Assembly (NCBI GenBank): GCA_001584585.1 | Contig: LSYV01000080.1 | Span: 205,014 to 269,013 of the forward strand | Reading direction: 5' to 3' | DNA from: Gonium pectorale | Taxonomy: Eukaryota; Chlorophyta; Chlorophyceae; Chlamydomonadales; Volvocaceae | Length of the DNA: 64,000 bases | In this document: piece after piece, positions 38,460 through 49,654 of the stretch | Position numbering within the stretch: position 1 is the first letter of the stretch | How the letters are laid out: every line of letters starts with the position of its first letter | Notes under the pieces: generated by a model | Databases searched by the model: none | What the model saw: the letters and a program-made list of their open reading frames with translations, nothing else | Told to the model about the DNA's origin: nothing | Translations under genes and position numbers: made by a program

Positions 38460-40813
38460 TTAGTGCTCCTCGTCCGGAGTCACCACGGGGCCGCAGTCCT
38501 TGGGTGCAATGCCCGAGAAGTCAGGGTTGTAGATCTTAAAGACCTTGTGCAGCACCTCCTCAACCGCGCGGTCGGGCGTGGAGGCGCCCGAGGTAATGCC
38601 GATGGTAACCGCCTTGCCCGGCGTGAGCCAGTTGGTGGTCTCCCGCAGCTCGCCGTGCGCCAGCTTGTGGAGGATGGTGTTCTTCTCCACGTCGATGCGC
38701 GCGGCGCTATCGACCCAGAAGGACGGCACGCCCTTGTGCTCGGCGATCTCCTGCAGATGGCTGGTGTTGGAGGAGTTGAAGCCGCCAACCACGACCATGA
38801 AGTCAATCTCTGGGTCCGCCACGATCTCGTACAGTGCGTCCTGGCGCTCCTGCGTCGCGTCGCAGATCGTTTCCATAAGCAGGAAGTGCTCGTTGAGCTT
38901 CTCCGGGCCGTACTTCTGCATCATGGTCTTCTCCAAAAGCTTGCCAATCTGCTCGGTCTCGTCCTTAAGCATGGTGGTCTGGTTGGCCAGGCCCACGCGG
39001 CTGAGCATCGTGTCAGGGTCGAAGCCCTTAGATACCGCCTTCGCAAACTTGGTAAGGAACTCCTCCCGGCTGCCGCCGTTCAGGATGAAGTCGCACAGGT
39101 ACTGCGCCTCCTTCATGTCCTTGACGATCACGTAGTTGCTGGCGAAGGACGCGGTCGCCACCGTCTCCTCGTGCGAGTACTTGCCATGAATGACGGAGGT
39201 GAACGAGCGGCGCGTATGCGTGTCGACCGAGTTCCAGACCTTGGCGACCCAGGGGCAGGTGGTGTCCACCATCTGCACGCCCCTGTTCTTGAAGTCACTG
39301 AGCTCCTGCACGGTGGCACCGAAGGCCGGGAAGATGACCACGTCGCCGGTGCCAATCTTGCTGTAGTCCTTCTGGTCGCCCTCCGCCTCCACAATCTCAA
39401 TGTCCATCTCCTTCAGGCGCTGCAAGTATAGGGCACAGGGGGTGGGGAAATGTTGTGAGTTATTGAAAGGGAAGGCTTACGTGTAACAGCACTTTGCCCT
39501 GCAACCCGCAGGATGCTGCAGGCGAGGGGCTTGGGCACATTGTATGACACTGTAGTACGAGAGTGCCGCTACGGGAACGCAGGTGAGGCCCGCACGCTTA
39601 GCAGCCAGGGTGATGGCACCGTAACGAACTAGGGCCACTGGAGCTTGAATGCTAGACAGCCATGCGCAATCCACGGCAACGCGGGCAGCCGTGGCGCAAC
39701 GACACCAAGTCATTACACCATGAGTGGTGCTCATGCTTGTCGTGTAAGAAAAGCCATGGAAAGCCCACCCGAGGCTGTCCACTTTGCACATGGGCCCTTG
39801 GCCTACCTCCCCCATACACGCAAGCACTTCACGCAAGCACTGCACCCAAACAGCCTAGGGTAACAGCCGTACGTCAACCTGGCCGCACAACGTTTCGAAT
39901 CCGCTGAGCTATGGAGACAATCCGCAATGCCCCCCCCTGTACTTACGCATTCCTCTTGGCCCAACCATGTGCCCCAAACCCATGTCAGCAACCGGCAGCA
40001 CCACACAGGCAACGGTTCACATGCAATGTCCTGCCGGAACCCAGCACACCGCTGTCCAGCAGGATACTTCCCGCTTGCTGATCTGTAGCTGGTGCTGCAT
40101 GGATGTCCATTCCCCACCCCAGAAGTGTACTGCGCTGTAGGCTAGGGCACCCGGTTGCGCACGATATCTTGCCCTTCGCCTCCTCCACCCTCACCTGGTT
40201 AACCTCCGGGTTGTGGATGATTTCGTTGGTGACGAAAAGCTTCTTGTCTGGGTGCGCCTGGCGCGCCTCATACGCCATGCGCACGGCGCGCTCCACACCC
40301 CAGCAGTACCCATACGCCTTGGCCAGCTTCACAGTTATCTCCCCCTCCTTCCACAGGTTCCCCTGAGTGCGCATCTGCGCTACCAGGCCGCTGGTTGAGT
40401 AACCCACGCCGTGCTCATCCATCTTCTGTTGGCTGATGGGGTCGTTGCGCGGCTGGCGCACATAGCGGCCGGTCTGGTTGAGGGAGCGGCGGAGAGCACG
40501 GCCGTCGACCTCAGCCTCCGTTGCACCTGCGGCCCTCGGGCGAAATGTTGTGGAGTGAGCAGAAGCATCGCAACGGGCGCCAGTGGATTATCATAGAGAT
40601 TTATGCTATTGACTTTACTATCTAGCTTTAGCGGCATGCTGCACAAGTCCGGAAAATTCGGCAAGTGCAAGGAATCCACCCACCAGCGACGACCGCGCGC
40701 ACAGTCGGCACCAGCACGCGCGCCAGCTTAGCAGGGCGCACGGCCTTGTCCAGGCGCGCCTTAGATCCCGAGAAGGCCGCAGGCCGCTGGCCCGACATCA
40801 TGGTGGACTGCAT
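38460..40813 (-). CDS. HDR: 4-hydroxy-3-methylbut-2-enyl diphosphate reductase (HDR/IspH), plastid, three exons
   Basis: Last enzyme of the plastid MEP pathway; an iron-sulfur enzyme that turns HMBPP into IPP and DMAPP. Exons: 40684-40813, 40195-40526, 38460-39419, joined in phase to 473 residues (Arabidopsis HDR 466). The N-terminal 40 residues (MQSTMMSGQRPAAFSG...) are basic and Ser/Ala-rich, as expected for a transit peptide. Cluster-binding Cys residues are visible in AKAYGYCWGVERA, VDTTCPWVAKVW and METICDATQERQDA. Other family motifs are TNEIIHNPEVNQ, IHGKYSHEETVA, FMVVVGGFNSSNTSHL and TSGASTPDRAVEEVL. The ATG at 40813 is chosen because it opens the frame just upstream of the transit peptide; a second Met lies five codons later. 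The gene is divergent from VFL1, with a 309-base spacer. Confidence 0.97.
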
Positions 40814-41122
40814 TGTTGTGCGGGACACTTTAACAGCCAGGCCCAATTGGATGCAATGAGCACAGTGGCGCAGGGAAGCAACCTCAAAAGAGATAGTAGT
40901 CTGCAGTTGGTCGTCGTACCCTAATGCTCTCTCGGTGTCTCTCGGCGAACCAGCCTCTCTTGAATGCCGCAATATATATATCAATGCACATTACTGCATG
41001 CTTACGGAATTCGTTTGACCTTGACTCCATGACAGCCCGCAAGTGACAGCCAGCCCCAGCCCCTGCCGCTGGGCGCCGTTGGAGGAGGGGAACATCACTC
41101 AGACCGCAGAGGGGGAAGCAAC
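40814..41122. promoter_or_regulatory. Divergent promoter region between HDR and the VFL1 homologue
   Basis: 309 bases between opposed start codons. A self-complementary AATATATATAT tract at 40971-40981 sits near the middle, about 160 bases upstream of HDR and 140 upstream of VFL1. It could act as a TATA element on either strand. Confidence 0.5.
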
Positions 41123-44100
41123 ATGGATACCGAGCGGGAGCAGGACGCCAGCCTCTCGTGCATCGGTCAGGGGCTGCTGGCCATAGGCCAGGTGCCCGAG
41201 CTCCCTCGGCTCAGCAACCTACAAAGCCTGTGCCTGCACGGCAACAATATCACTCGTGTGGAAGGGCTGCAACACCTCACCAACCTGGTGGACCTGAACC
41301 TGTCCTCCAACGCGTTGGCCAGCATCGACCCCGGGTCGCTCCGCGCCCTCAGCCGCCTGACGTCGCTAAACCTCGCCAGCAACCGCCTGCAAACGGTGCA
41401 GGGCTTAAATGGACTGTCCAACCTAGAGCAGCTGAACCTGTCATACAACTATATCACCTCCTTGGGCGGGCTGTCGGTGCTGCAGGGCCCTCTCAGCAAG
41501 CTCCGGGTGCTGAACCTGAAGCACAACCAGCTGAGCAGCCTCCAGGCATTCTCGGTACTCGTCGGCTGCATGAGCCTGCGCTGGCTGCAGGTGGCCGGCA
41601 ACCCAGTTTGCCAGCTGCCCAACTATATGCAGGCGCTGGTGACTGTGCTATCACAGGTCACGCGGCTTGACGCGCTCAGCAGTGCCGAGGCGCTCTCCTC
41701 GCCCTACGACGCGCAGGCAGCGCAGCAGTTCGCCGCTATGCGGCTGAAGAGCTTCGAGCCCTCCATGTCTGCGCAGCTGCCTCAACCGGCACGGGCTGTG
41801 CAGCCTGTCTCCACGCGCGCCCGCATGCCAGGAATGGACCACATGCCAAGCTCGGCGCCGCATCAACCCGCTTGGCAGGCGCCTCACCCAGAAAACAGCG
41901 GCCCTGTGCCGCGTCCACCGGGACACGGTGGCATGCCGTATCGGCCAGAACAGGGTGAGCATGGCTCGGCCCTACGGACGTTAGGGCCTCGACCTACCCA
42001 GCCTCCACCGGCCCAGCCCCGCCTGCAGCCCTCCACGTCATCCCGTGCGGACGCTGACAGTGGCCCAGCAGACACGCCGTCTCCTTACGCCGTGGCCCCG
42101 AAGCCACACGGTGGTGGCCCACGGGCGTCCGCCAACTGGCCCGGTCGGCGCTCGAAAGGCGGCGTGGAAGGGAGCAGTCTGGATGCGGATGCCAGTACGG
42201 TTGCGGAGCTGCTGGATCCAGGGGAGTCACCGCCCGCCGACGACGACCAACAGGGTGTGACCCCAGACGTCGTGCCGACGGCTGACCAGCGGCCGCCGCC
42301 CCGGTTACCACCGCCACCGCCTGCTGCTCCAGCTCAGCCAGCGCTGCCGTCATGGGCGGTCAAGGTCATCGTGGCCGATGCGACGGCACAGACCTCTGAG
42401 TATACACCGCTGGTACAACGGCTTCAGAAGGAGGCACTTGAGATGCGGCAGCAGCTTACTGCCCTAACAGGTAGGGTGATGCCCAATTGTGCGCAACGGT
42501 TTGGGTACCTCCCGGGCTGCAGCGGTTTTGGGGGCATTTGACGCATTGCCGTACGGTTTGCAGACGAGCTGGAGAAGCGGAACGCAAACGAGGAGTCGCT
42601 GCGAGCGGCGATGCAGGAGGCGGTGACGGCGGCGCAAGAGGAGGCGCACCGCCGCGTGGAGGAGGGCTTCAGAGAGGCCTCGTTTGCCGTGTCCAAGGCG
42701 CTGTGCGTACGGGTGTGGACTGGGGTAGCGGGGAGCAGGGACCGACTTCAAGCTTGGCTCCCGGCACAAGGGCGCCCTTGGCAGAAACGAGCCCGTGCAC
42801 CGTCTGCTGGTGGCGAGCGGCATTTCGTCCGAAGCAGTGTGACTAATGCTATCTCCCTCTGCAGGCAGGAGCTTGAATCCTCACGAAGAGCAGCAAGCGA
42901 GGCGCAGCAGCGGCTCATGCAGCACGCGCGGTCCGAGGACGAGATGCGGACGCGGTGCACCTCGCTGGAGTCTGACCTGACTAGGTGAAGTGGTATCGCG
43001 TGCGGGGCATGTCGACGCGGGGCGTGGTCGCAGTGGTGTTGACGAACACGCTCTTGGGCTTTGATCGGATGCTGATAGGGGATCTTGGGGAGCGGATCGC
43101 ACGCTGTCCCGGTCCCTGTCTGGGCCTGCAAGCTACTGTGCAGGGCACCCCGGGTATGCAGCACTGATTGCCATCCTTGCTGGGTAGATTCAAGGTCATG
43201 TACCGATATCCGGGGTGTCGCGCTCCGACCTATGCGGCTGCCGCAGCAGGATCAACTGACCTGAGTTGTCCCAAACGCGTTCCAGGCTCCGCGGCGAACT
43301 CCAGCGCCTGAACGCCCAGCTGCTGGAGCAGCAAAGCACAGCAGCAGCAGCTCTAGAGGAGGAGCGCCGGCGCGGGGGGGCCACCGAGGCAGCGGTGCGA
43401 GAGCAGCTTGCGGCCGCGCAGGCTGGCGCTGCATCGGCGGCGACGGAGCTGTCGGTGATGCGGGCAGCAGCTGCAGCTGCTGAGCAGAAAGTGGCCAGCC
43501 TGGAGGCGGCACTGAAGCAGAGCAGCACCACGACCATGTCCATGACGGCCCAGATCGCACAGACGATGGCGGAAGCAAACGCACAGGTGTGCTGACAGCC
43601 GGTGCTCCTACCAACGCTGTGCATGTCGCGTGGCTCGCGGACGGGGTTTCATGCGAACCGGAAGTAATATGGGCGCGATCGTCGGCAACCTTCAGTGTTG
43701 CGCAGCTGCCCTCCTCTTTAGCTGCCTTGAATGCAGCCGTGCCAATATGCCGCGACCGCGTGAGGTGGACCTGCATTCCAGTGTACCGCAGATAGACGTG
43801 CTCAAGGCGCGGCTGGGCACGATGGAGCAGCAGCTGGCAGACCACCAGCGGCGCGAGGTCGACGCGCGCGCCGAGATCAACGCGCTCACCTCGGCGGTGC
43901 AGGGCGCGCGCACGCAGCACGCTCGGGAGCTGGAAGCGGTCGCCAAACTGCACGAGGTCAGGCGGCAGCGTGAGCTTGACCACTTTACGGACCGCTTCAC
44001 GGGCCTAAATCACCTGAAACGGCGGTCGGCACCGCATTCGACCTTGGCCAGCGCGTCGTCTGTGCCCATGTTTCGTGCAGCCATAGTTTCCAGGCACAGA

Positions 44101-47100
44101 GCCCCGTGCGCTGCCTATGCCGCTGTGTACGGAAGCTGCTTCGCGCGACGCACCCGTGCAAATCGGATAACATTTGCATACACACCCATGTTATCGTGGC
44201 GACTGGGGCTGTAGGATGCGCTTAAGGCGGCTGTGGAGAAGGAGCGTGCTGCCGCGGAAGAGCGAGGCAAGGCGGCTGCCATGCAACAGGTGTGCACTGG
44301 GGCGTGACTTGTTTTGTGCCGCACAGGAGCAAAATGGTTTCCAATGGTTCAGTTTGCCCCTGGTGCTGAAACCTGAAGACACCTATCAGGCGCCTTGAGT
44401 ATAGGAGCCATGGTGCAGCTACGTTCACAATGACACCATCGATGGGCGGCCACGCTTGCCCCTCTCACTATCAAATACCGCAGGTCCAGGCAGAGAGGTC
44501 TGCTCTGCACGAGCAGATCGCGTTCCTCAAGGTCCAGCTGCAGTTTGCCATCAAGGTGCGGGGACTGATCTCTGCTGTCGGTGGCGCTGCGGTTGCTGCA
44601 GGATCTGGGGAGCAGTCCGACGGACATTCACCACTTTGCCCATAGCTGCTGCCAGGACAGAGGCCGCTCTGTGCGTGGGCACGGCAGATGTTGTCCGCTT
44701 GTGAACTCCCCAGACACCGAAGACCGGCTTTGGTTCCGGCTGATCGTGGATGCCGACCGACCGATGTGCGTAGGAGAGCGACAAGGAGCATCAGGCCGCC
44801 CAGGCGGTTCTGCGGACGGCGCAGGCAGAGGCTGTGGAGCTTCGGGCGGCGCTACAAGTGCGTACGCGGGACCGCCAAGATGCAACAGGCGTAGATGCAA
44901 CAGGCGTAGATGCATAGCGCTTCATGCCGTATCGTGTCGGTTTCCATTCTGCTGGTTCGGACTGGTTCTGCTCTTCGGCTAACCCTGTGCTAGTCGTACA
45001 GCCAGGGTCAAGTCACTGCTTCCTTCCCCCTTGCACCACATCGTACGCTCGGTCCAGGCCGCCGTTGCCAAGCAGCGCGAGGGTGAAGCGCTGGTGTCGG
45101 ACTTTACGGGTGTGGTGCAGCAGCAGAAGGCCGCCATACAGGCGCTCCAGCGGGACAAGGAGGCGCTGGCTACACGGCTCAAGGTCAGGGCGAGAAGGGG
45201 TGCCAGCACCATAGGAAGGCGCGGTGTTGTTTTGACCTCTGGGGATAGACATGCACCCGGGTAACCCTACCGTGGTCTCAGTAGTGCTTCGGCTTGAGTT
45301 ACGACACCACCAAGCCCCTTCACATCTACCACGTTGCCTTTCCCTGCCAGTGACGCCCTCTTCCCCACCCCCCTTCCAGGCATGCGGTCCCCATACATCT
45401 CAGGCGCGGATTGCGGAATGGCGCCTCACAATGCCAGCCCACCGGCAGAGCTTTTCCCTGTTCATTCCCGAGATTCTTGCTTTTGTTAACGGCTTTGTGA
45501 CCCCACTCGCTCCCGCAGGCATGCGGCCCCGACGCGTTCGAGGCGTTAGCTGCCGAAAACCTGCGACTTAAGCGGGACGCCGCAGAGCGGGACATGTATC
45601 GGGAGCAGGCGGACGACGCGCGCCGGCGCTGGCAGGAGGTGGAGCGGCGGCTTACCGAAACGCAGGTGTGTGTAGGCAGCGGGTTGGATCTCTCTTGCCG
45701 GCAGAGACCGGGGTAAGCGGCATGGGGTCGTTGGGTACGTGTGCATGCTGGTATGTGGATGCGACCGAGGGAGGTGGCGTTTGCTGAGCTGTCCGAAAGG
45801 ACCCTCTGGGCAGTCCTGACCTTGCAATGAGCTAAAGGACCAGTCCAGAAACATGAGTTGAGCCTCATGTCGGTCTCTTATGCAGCCTTAACCTTACGCA
45901 ACCGTCACGCACGTGACTCCTTGCACCCTTCTTTACTCGACCACCACCTGCCCTGGTGCAACTGCCGTTGGCGGTGGCCAACCCAGGTCAGCGCCTCCCG
46001 CACTGCCGACGAGTTGACGGCCAAGCTGCGGGCAGCTGAGTCCGCGCTCGTTGCTGCGCGTGAGGAGGCGGGGCGTGCGGATGCGGTTGCGGAAAGGTTA
46101 CGACAGGATGTGGCGGCCCAGCAGGACGTCGTCAAGGTGGGGAGCGGCACCTCGGGGCGGTGCGAGGTCGCCGCCGAGGCGTGGAAGAAGCGATGAAGTA
46201 GGCGGCAGAGTACCGGCCATGCGCCTAGGCGTGGGACCTGATTGTGCTGGCCCCTTTTGTCCTGAATGCAGATTAAGGTTGCCATGCTGGACAGCGCCAA
46301 CGACACGATCGCATCGCTGAAAGCGGAAATAGCAGATCTGCAGGTGTGCGCAGGGCAGGACGGGCGCTCATATTCTTGCTTTGTATGGGGCATCCTCCAA
46401 GCACACCAGCGCTGCCGTACGGGCTGGGTTCAACGGCTCTTACATATTATGATACACAGTGGACAGCTTACACAGCAGCCGCAGCGGGTTCGAAGCGGGA
46501 GCGCATTGCTTCTTCTCTTCCCACAGGCTGAGGTGGATGAAGCGCGGCGTGCGGCTGAGGAGGCTGAAGCCGCCCTCGCCCGGGAGCAACAGCAGGCAGA
46601 TGAGGAGGACGCTGAGAAGACCCACCTCAGGTGCAATCCAAGCGACACCGCGAAGGGTCATTGTCACTGTTCGTCTGCGCCCAACTTTCTGTGGTATCAT
46701 CGCACCGGATGCACCCCAAACTGTTTCCTTGGTCTCTTGGTTAGCTCCTCTGCCCTCGTTCCTGCGCAATCCATTGCAAGACTTGGTCGTGTCCGTGCGC
46801 TTTACTTGCATCGTTGCCTGTGCAGGCAGCAGCTTGCTGCGAGTGAGGCGGCTGCAGCAGCAGCCCGGTCAGCCCTTGTAGAAGCACAGGCGCGTCTTAA
46901 GGAGGCGGAGGGCCGGCTGCGGACTGCGGGAGAGGCGGTGGCGGAGAAGGACCGGATGATCAAGTACGTCGAGGAGGAGGTTGACCGAGTCAAAGGTACA
47001 ACTTCGATCTCCCGTAGGTCCGTGTTACCGTATCTAGAAGCTTCGGCCCAGCCTGCGCAGCGGGTTGTAGATGACGAATTGATGATAGTATGCACCGTCC

Positions 47101-47724
47101 GTCTATTAATTGCTGACGCTGGTGTTGCAGCAACTCCAACCGAGTTGAGGCTTTGGCGTATGAACCTGCCCAGCAACGCCGTATCGCAATGCAAACACTG
47201 CCCCGCGCAGAGCTGTTCGAGAAAAGGGAGCAGCGGCTTCGGGACGAGCGTGACGCCGCCCGGGTGGACGCTGAAGCGGCCCGTGAGGCCGCGGCGTCGC
47301 AGGTGGCGGATGCGAACGCCCGGCTCGACCGATTGTCTCATGAACTTGAACGCGCGAGGGGCCAGCTCGAGGACGCAGCGCTTCAGGTACCGCGACCAAG
47401 TTCATCGCTGCGTGCCGTGTTACCATAGGCCGCTGCTCATCTTGCCATTGCAACTTTGCGAGAGGTCATACGTGCGAGCCTTTACCATGCTTCGAAGAGA
47501 GAAAGCTTCTGCTCGTGGCTTGCACGCAGTTGGAGGAGCAGCGCCGGGTGGCAATGCAGGCGAATGGAGCTGCTGCAGAGCGAGCCGCGGAGTCTCAGCG
47601 TCTGTCGGGCCGCGTGGCGGAGCTGGAGGCCGAGATGCGGGGCCTTCTGGAGGCGGTTGAGCGGCACAAGGCCACCAGCGCACACAAGATGCGGCAGTTG
47701 GCATCGCTCCTGCAGGAACTTTAA
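41123..47724 (+). CDS. VFL1: LRR and coiled-coil basal-body protein, VFL1/LRRCC1 homologue, 16 exons
   Basis: Centriole/basal-body protein; Chlamydomonas vfl1 mutants have variable flagellar number and misplaced basal bodies. Exons: 41123-42470, 42564-42702, 42865-42984, 43286-43586, 43792-43956, 44215-44289, 44484-44555, 44774-44857, 45058-45183, 45519-45665, 45987-46136, 46272-46343, 46527-46630, 46826-46995, 47145-47386, 47530-47724; about 1169 residues, close to the reported 128 kDa of Vfl1p. Residues about 20-190 are SDS22-type leucine-rich repeats (LQSLCLHGNNITRVEGL, LEQLNLSYNYITSLGGL, NPVCQLPNYMQAL). A Pro-rich linker follows, and from about residue 430 to the end everything is Ala/Glu/Arg coiled coil, closing AHKMRQLASLLQEL as in human LRRCC1. 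Uncertain: exon 14/15 may instead join 47017 to 47131, adding 12 residues. Confidence 0.9.
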
Positions 47725-49654
47725 CTTCTGCGCTGCGTGAGAGGAGTGCGGAGTCTGAAATACTGTTCGTACAGGTCTTGCCATCTGACCCTCTCCGCTC
47801 CTCTTCTGGTGCGGCTGACTCGAAATGACTCGGCGCATAGTGTGCGTCATGCTCAACTGGAAGGTTGGATATGTATCGCGTCCTTAGCGTCCTTCCCCGT
47901 GCATGAGGTGCCTTTGAGCGACGTTGGGCGACCCATGGGACACAATGCAGCCTGCGATCTGAAACGCGGCGACGAATATGTAAAATAGAAAATAGAGACT
48001 GGATAGGCTACCTCTATGGCCATATGTAACCGACAATGCGACGTTTCCAGTAGGGCGCCGAGTACAGGGCATGCCGGGCGAAGGAGACGAGCAGACGGGC
48101 CCTCCCGGTTCGGGCCAGCGGCGAAGTTACCTGGTGAAATATGGAGGTGGAATACCTGGTGTACCAGTGTTCGATGTAGTTTACAGCTCCATCGGAGGCC
48201 AGGGGCGCCCCGGTACGTCCCTTTGATGCGCTGACGTGCCGGTACATGATGATGTGGTCCCAGTGGAGGTTCGCAGCTGCAGATGCAATGTGCTTTAAAA
48301 GGAGGCTTGTTGCCTAAAACAACTATACACTCTGGTTATGAATACGGCGTTTCAGAAGGTCAAGTTTGAGCTGCTATTATGGACCCGCACCAAGTAGTAA
48401 CACCTATCGTACGCCGACCATGTACGCTTGAGGATATGATACGACCGGTCCTGGGCTACGGTATGCGAGTGATAAGCGGTACGGCCACGGTTACACGGTT
48501 ACGGCGAAACAACTGCGACGTTGACCACCACCATACCACACATGCGCAACACACGAACGGACCAAAAACTCCCGTACCTCAATACTTCATGAGACATTGC
48601 TCACGGCCAACGCCTAATAAAATAGGTCGTGCACACATTGATCCCGTTGTGAGGCAGGCAAATGAAGCTAACCAAGACCTGATCAAGAGAGCCCGCATAG
48701 AACGGCGTCGCGATAACTTCAATTCGCACGGCTCATAATGGGCGGATATATTATTATTAGGCGCAGGACATCTCCATGCAAACATCATCATTACACACAG
48801 CACCCGGGACGCGCCTCTCCTGATGAAGACCCTTTCAAAATGTTCGCCGAGCAAACACGCACCTGTGCAGCGTACAACGAACTGCGACGAGCAGCTAGCG
48901 CGTACGACAGATCGGACGGGTGGCACAAGGTTAGTAGCAGGTCTTTGGCCTCTGCTCCATGTTAGCGACCTCACATCACCGCCAGCCAACCTGACAACCG
49001 ACGCGAGAGCCTCACCACTTGCGCACTCACCGCGCCGTGCAGCCCCTGCCGCTGGATGCTGCTAGGTTCATGTAATTTGCAAGAAGCTCCAATTGCGGGC
49101 CTCCCAAGTGTACAAGGGCTTCGTACATCCAGAAGAATGCGCCCGTGACCGTCCACCAACCGCTCCCCCCACGTGCCTCCGTTCCAACCCGTTCCAATCT
49201 AGAAGGTGCTTGGCGCAGGCAGACACCTGAAAGCGGAAAGTCTTAGTTCTGCTAGCTGCCAACAAAACACCAAGCAATATTTTTTTGCATCTTCGAGTAC
49301 GGAGCGCGCGAGACCTTCCCGTCTCAAGTATGCTGCCAAAATCAACCCCACTCACAACACCCGGTCCTGACAGGGGTACCTTGGTGTTCCCCACACGGAC
49401 CCATAGCCCCTGGTTCAGAGCCCTCCACGGCCATCCGTGCACCCAAGCATACCCAGAAACCGCACGTACGTACACACGTGAAGGACAGGTTACGGGCCCG
49501 TAAACCCGCTGTGCCGCATCCCGTCCTGAGGACTATGAATTGCGCACCCGTAGCCCGGTCCTCCGCAGCGGCTTCCGCCGCACTCAGGATCCAGGAGCAG
49601 ACCGGGCTACGAATAATGAGAACCGACAACCCTCGACACCCCAGCATAGAGGGA
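47725..49654. other. Convergent intergenic region between VFL1 and the receptor-like kinase
   Basis: About 1.9 kb, AT-richer than the genes. A TGTAA on the VFL1 strand is at 47979-47983, and a second match lies near 48026. No frame has coding character on either strand; the short open frames are interrupted and low in complexity. Nothing else recognised. Confidence 0.5.
47979..47983 (+). terminator. Candidate polyadenylation signal TGTAA for VFL1
   Basis: First TGTAA after the VFL1 stop, about 255 bases downstream. Confidence 0.45.

Noticed and set aside
38316..39431. 371-codon plus-strand frame
   Set aside because: It is antisense to the large HDR exon, whose protein is unmistakable. The plus frame has no family resemblance.
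39860..39925. tRNA-like pieces (TAGCTCAGCGG on the minus strand next to GTTTCGAATCC on the plus strand)
   Set aside because: No acceptor stem, anticodon arm or correct spacing could be built. The segment lies within HDR intron 2.
46266..47660. 464-codon plus-strand frame in the VFL1 region
   Set aside because: It contains exons 12-14 of VFL1 but also translates the introns between them and leaves the coiled-coil frame at exon 15. The spliced model is better.
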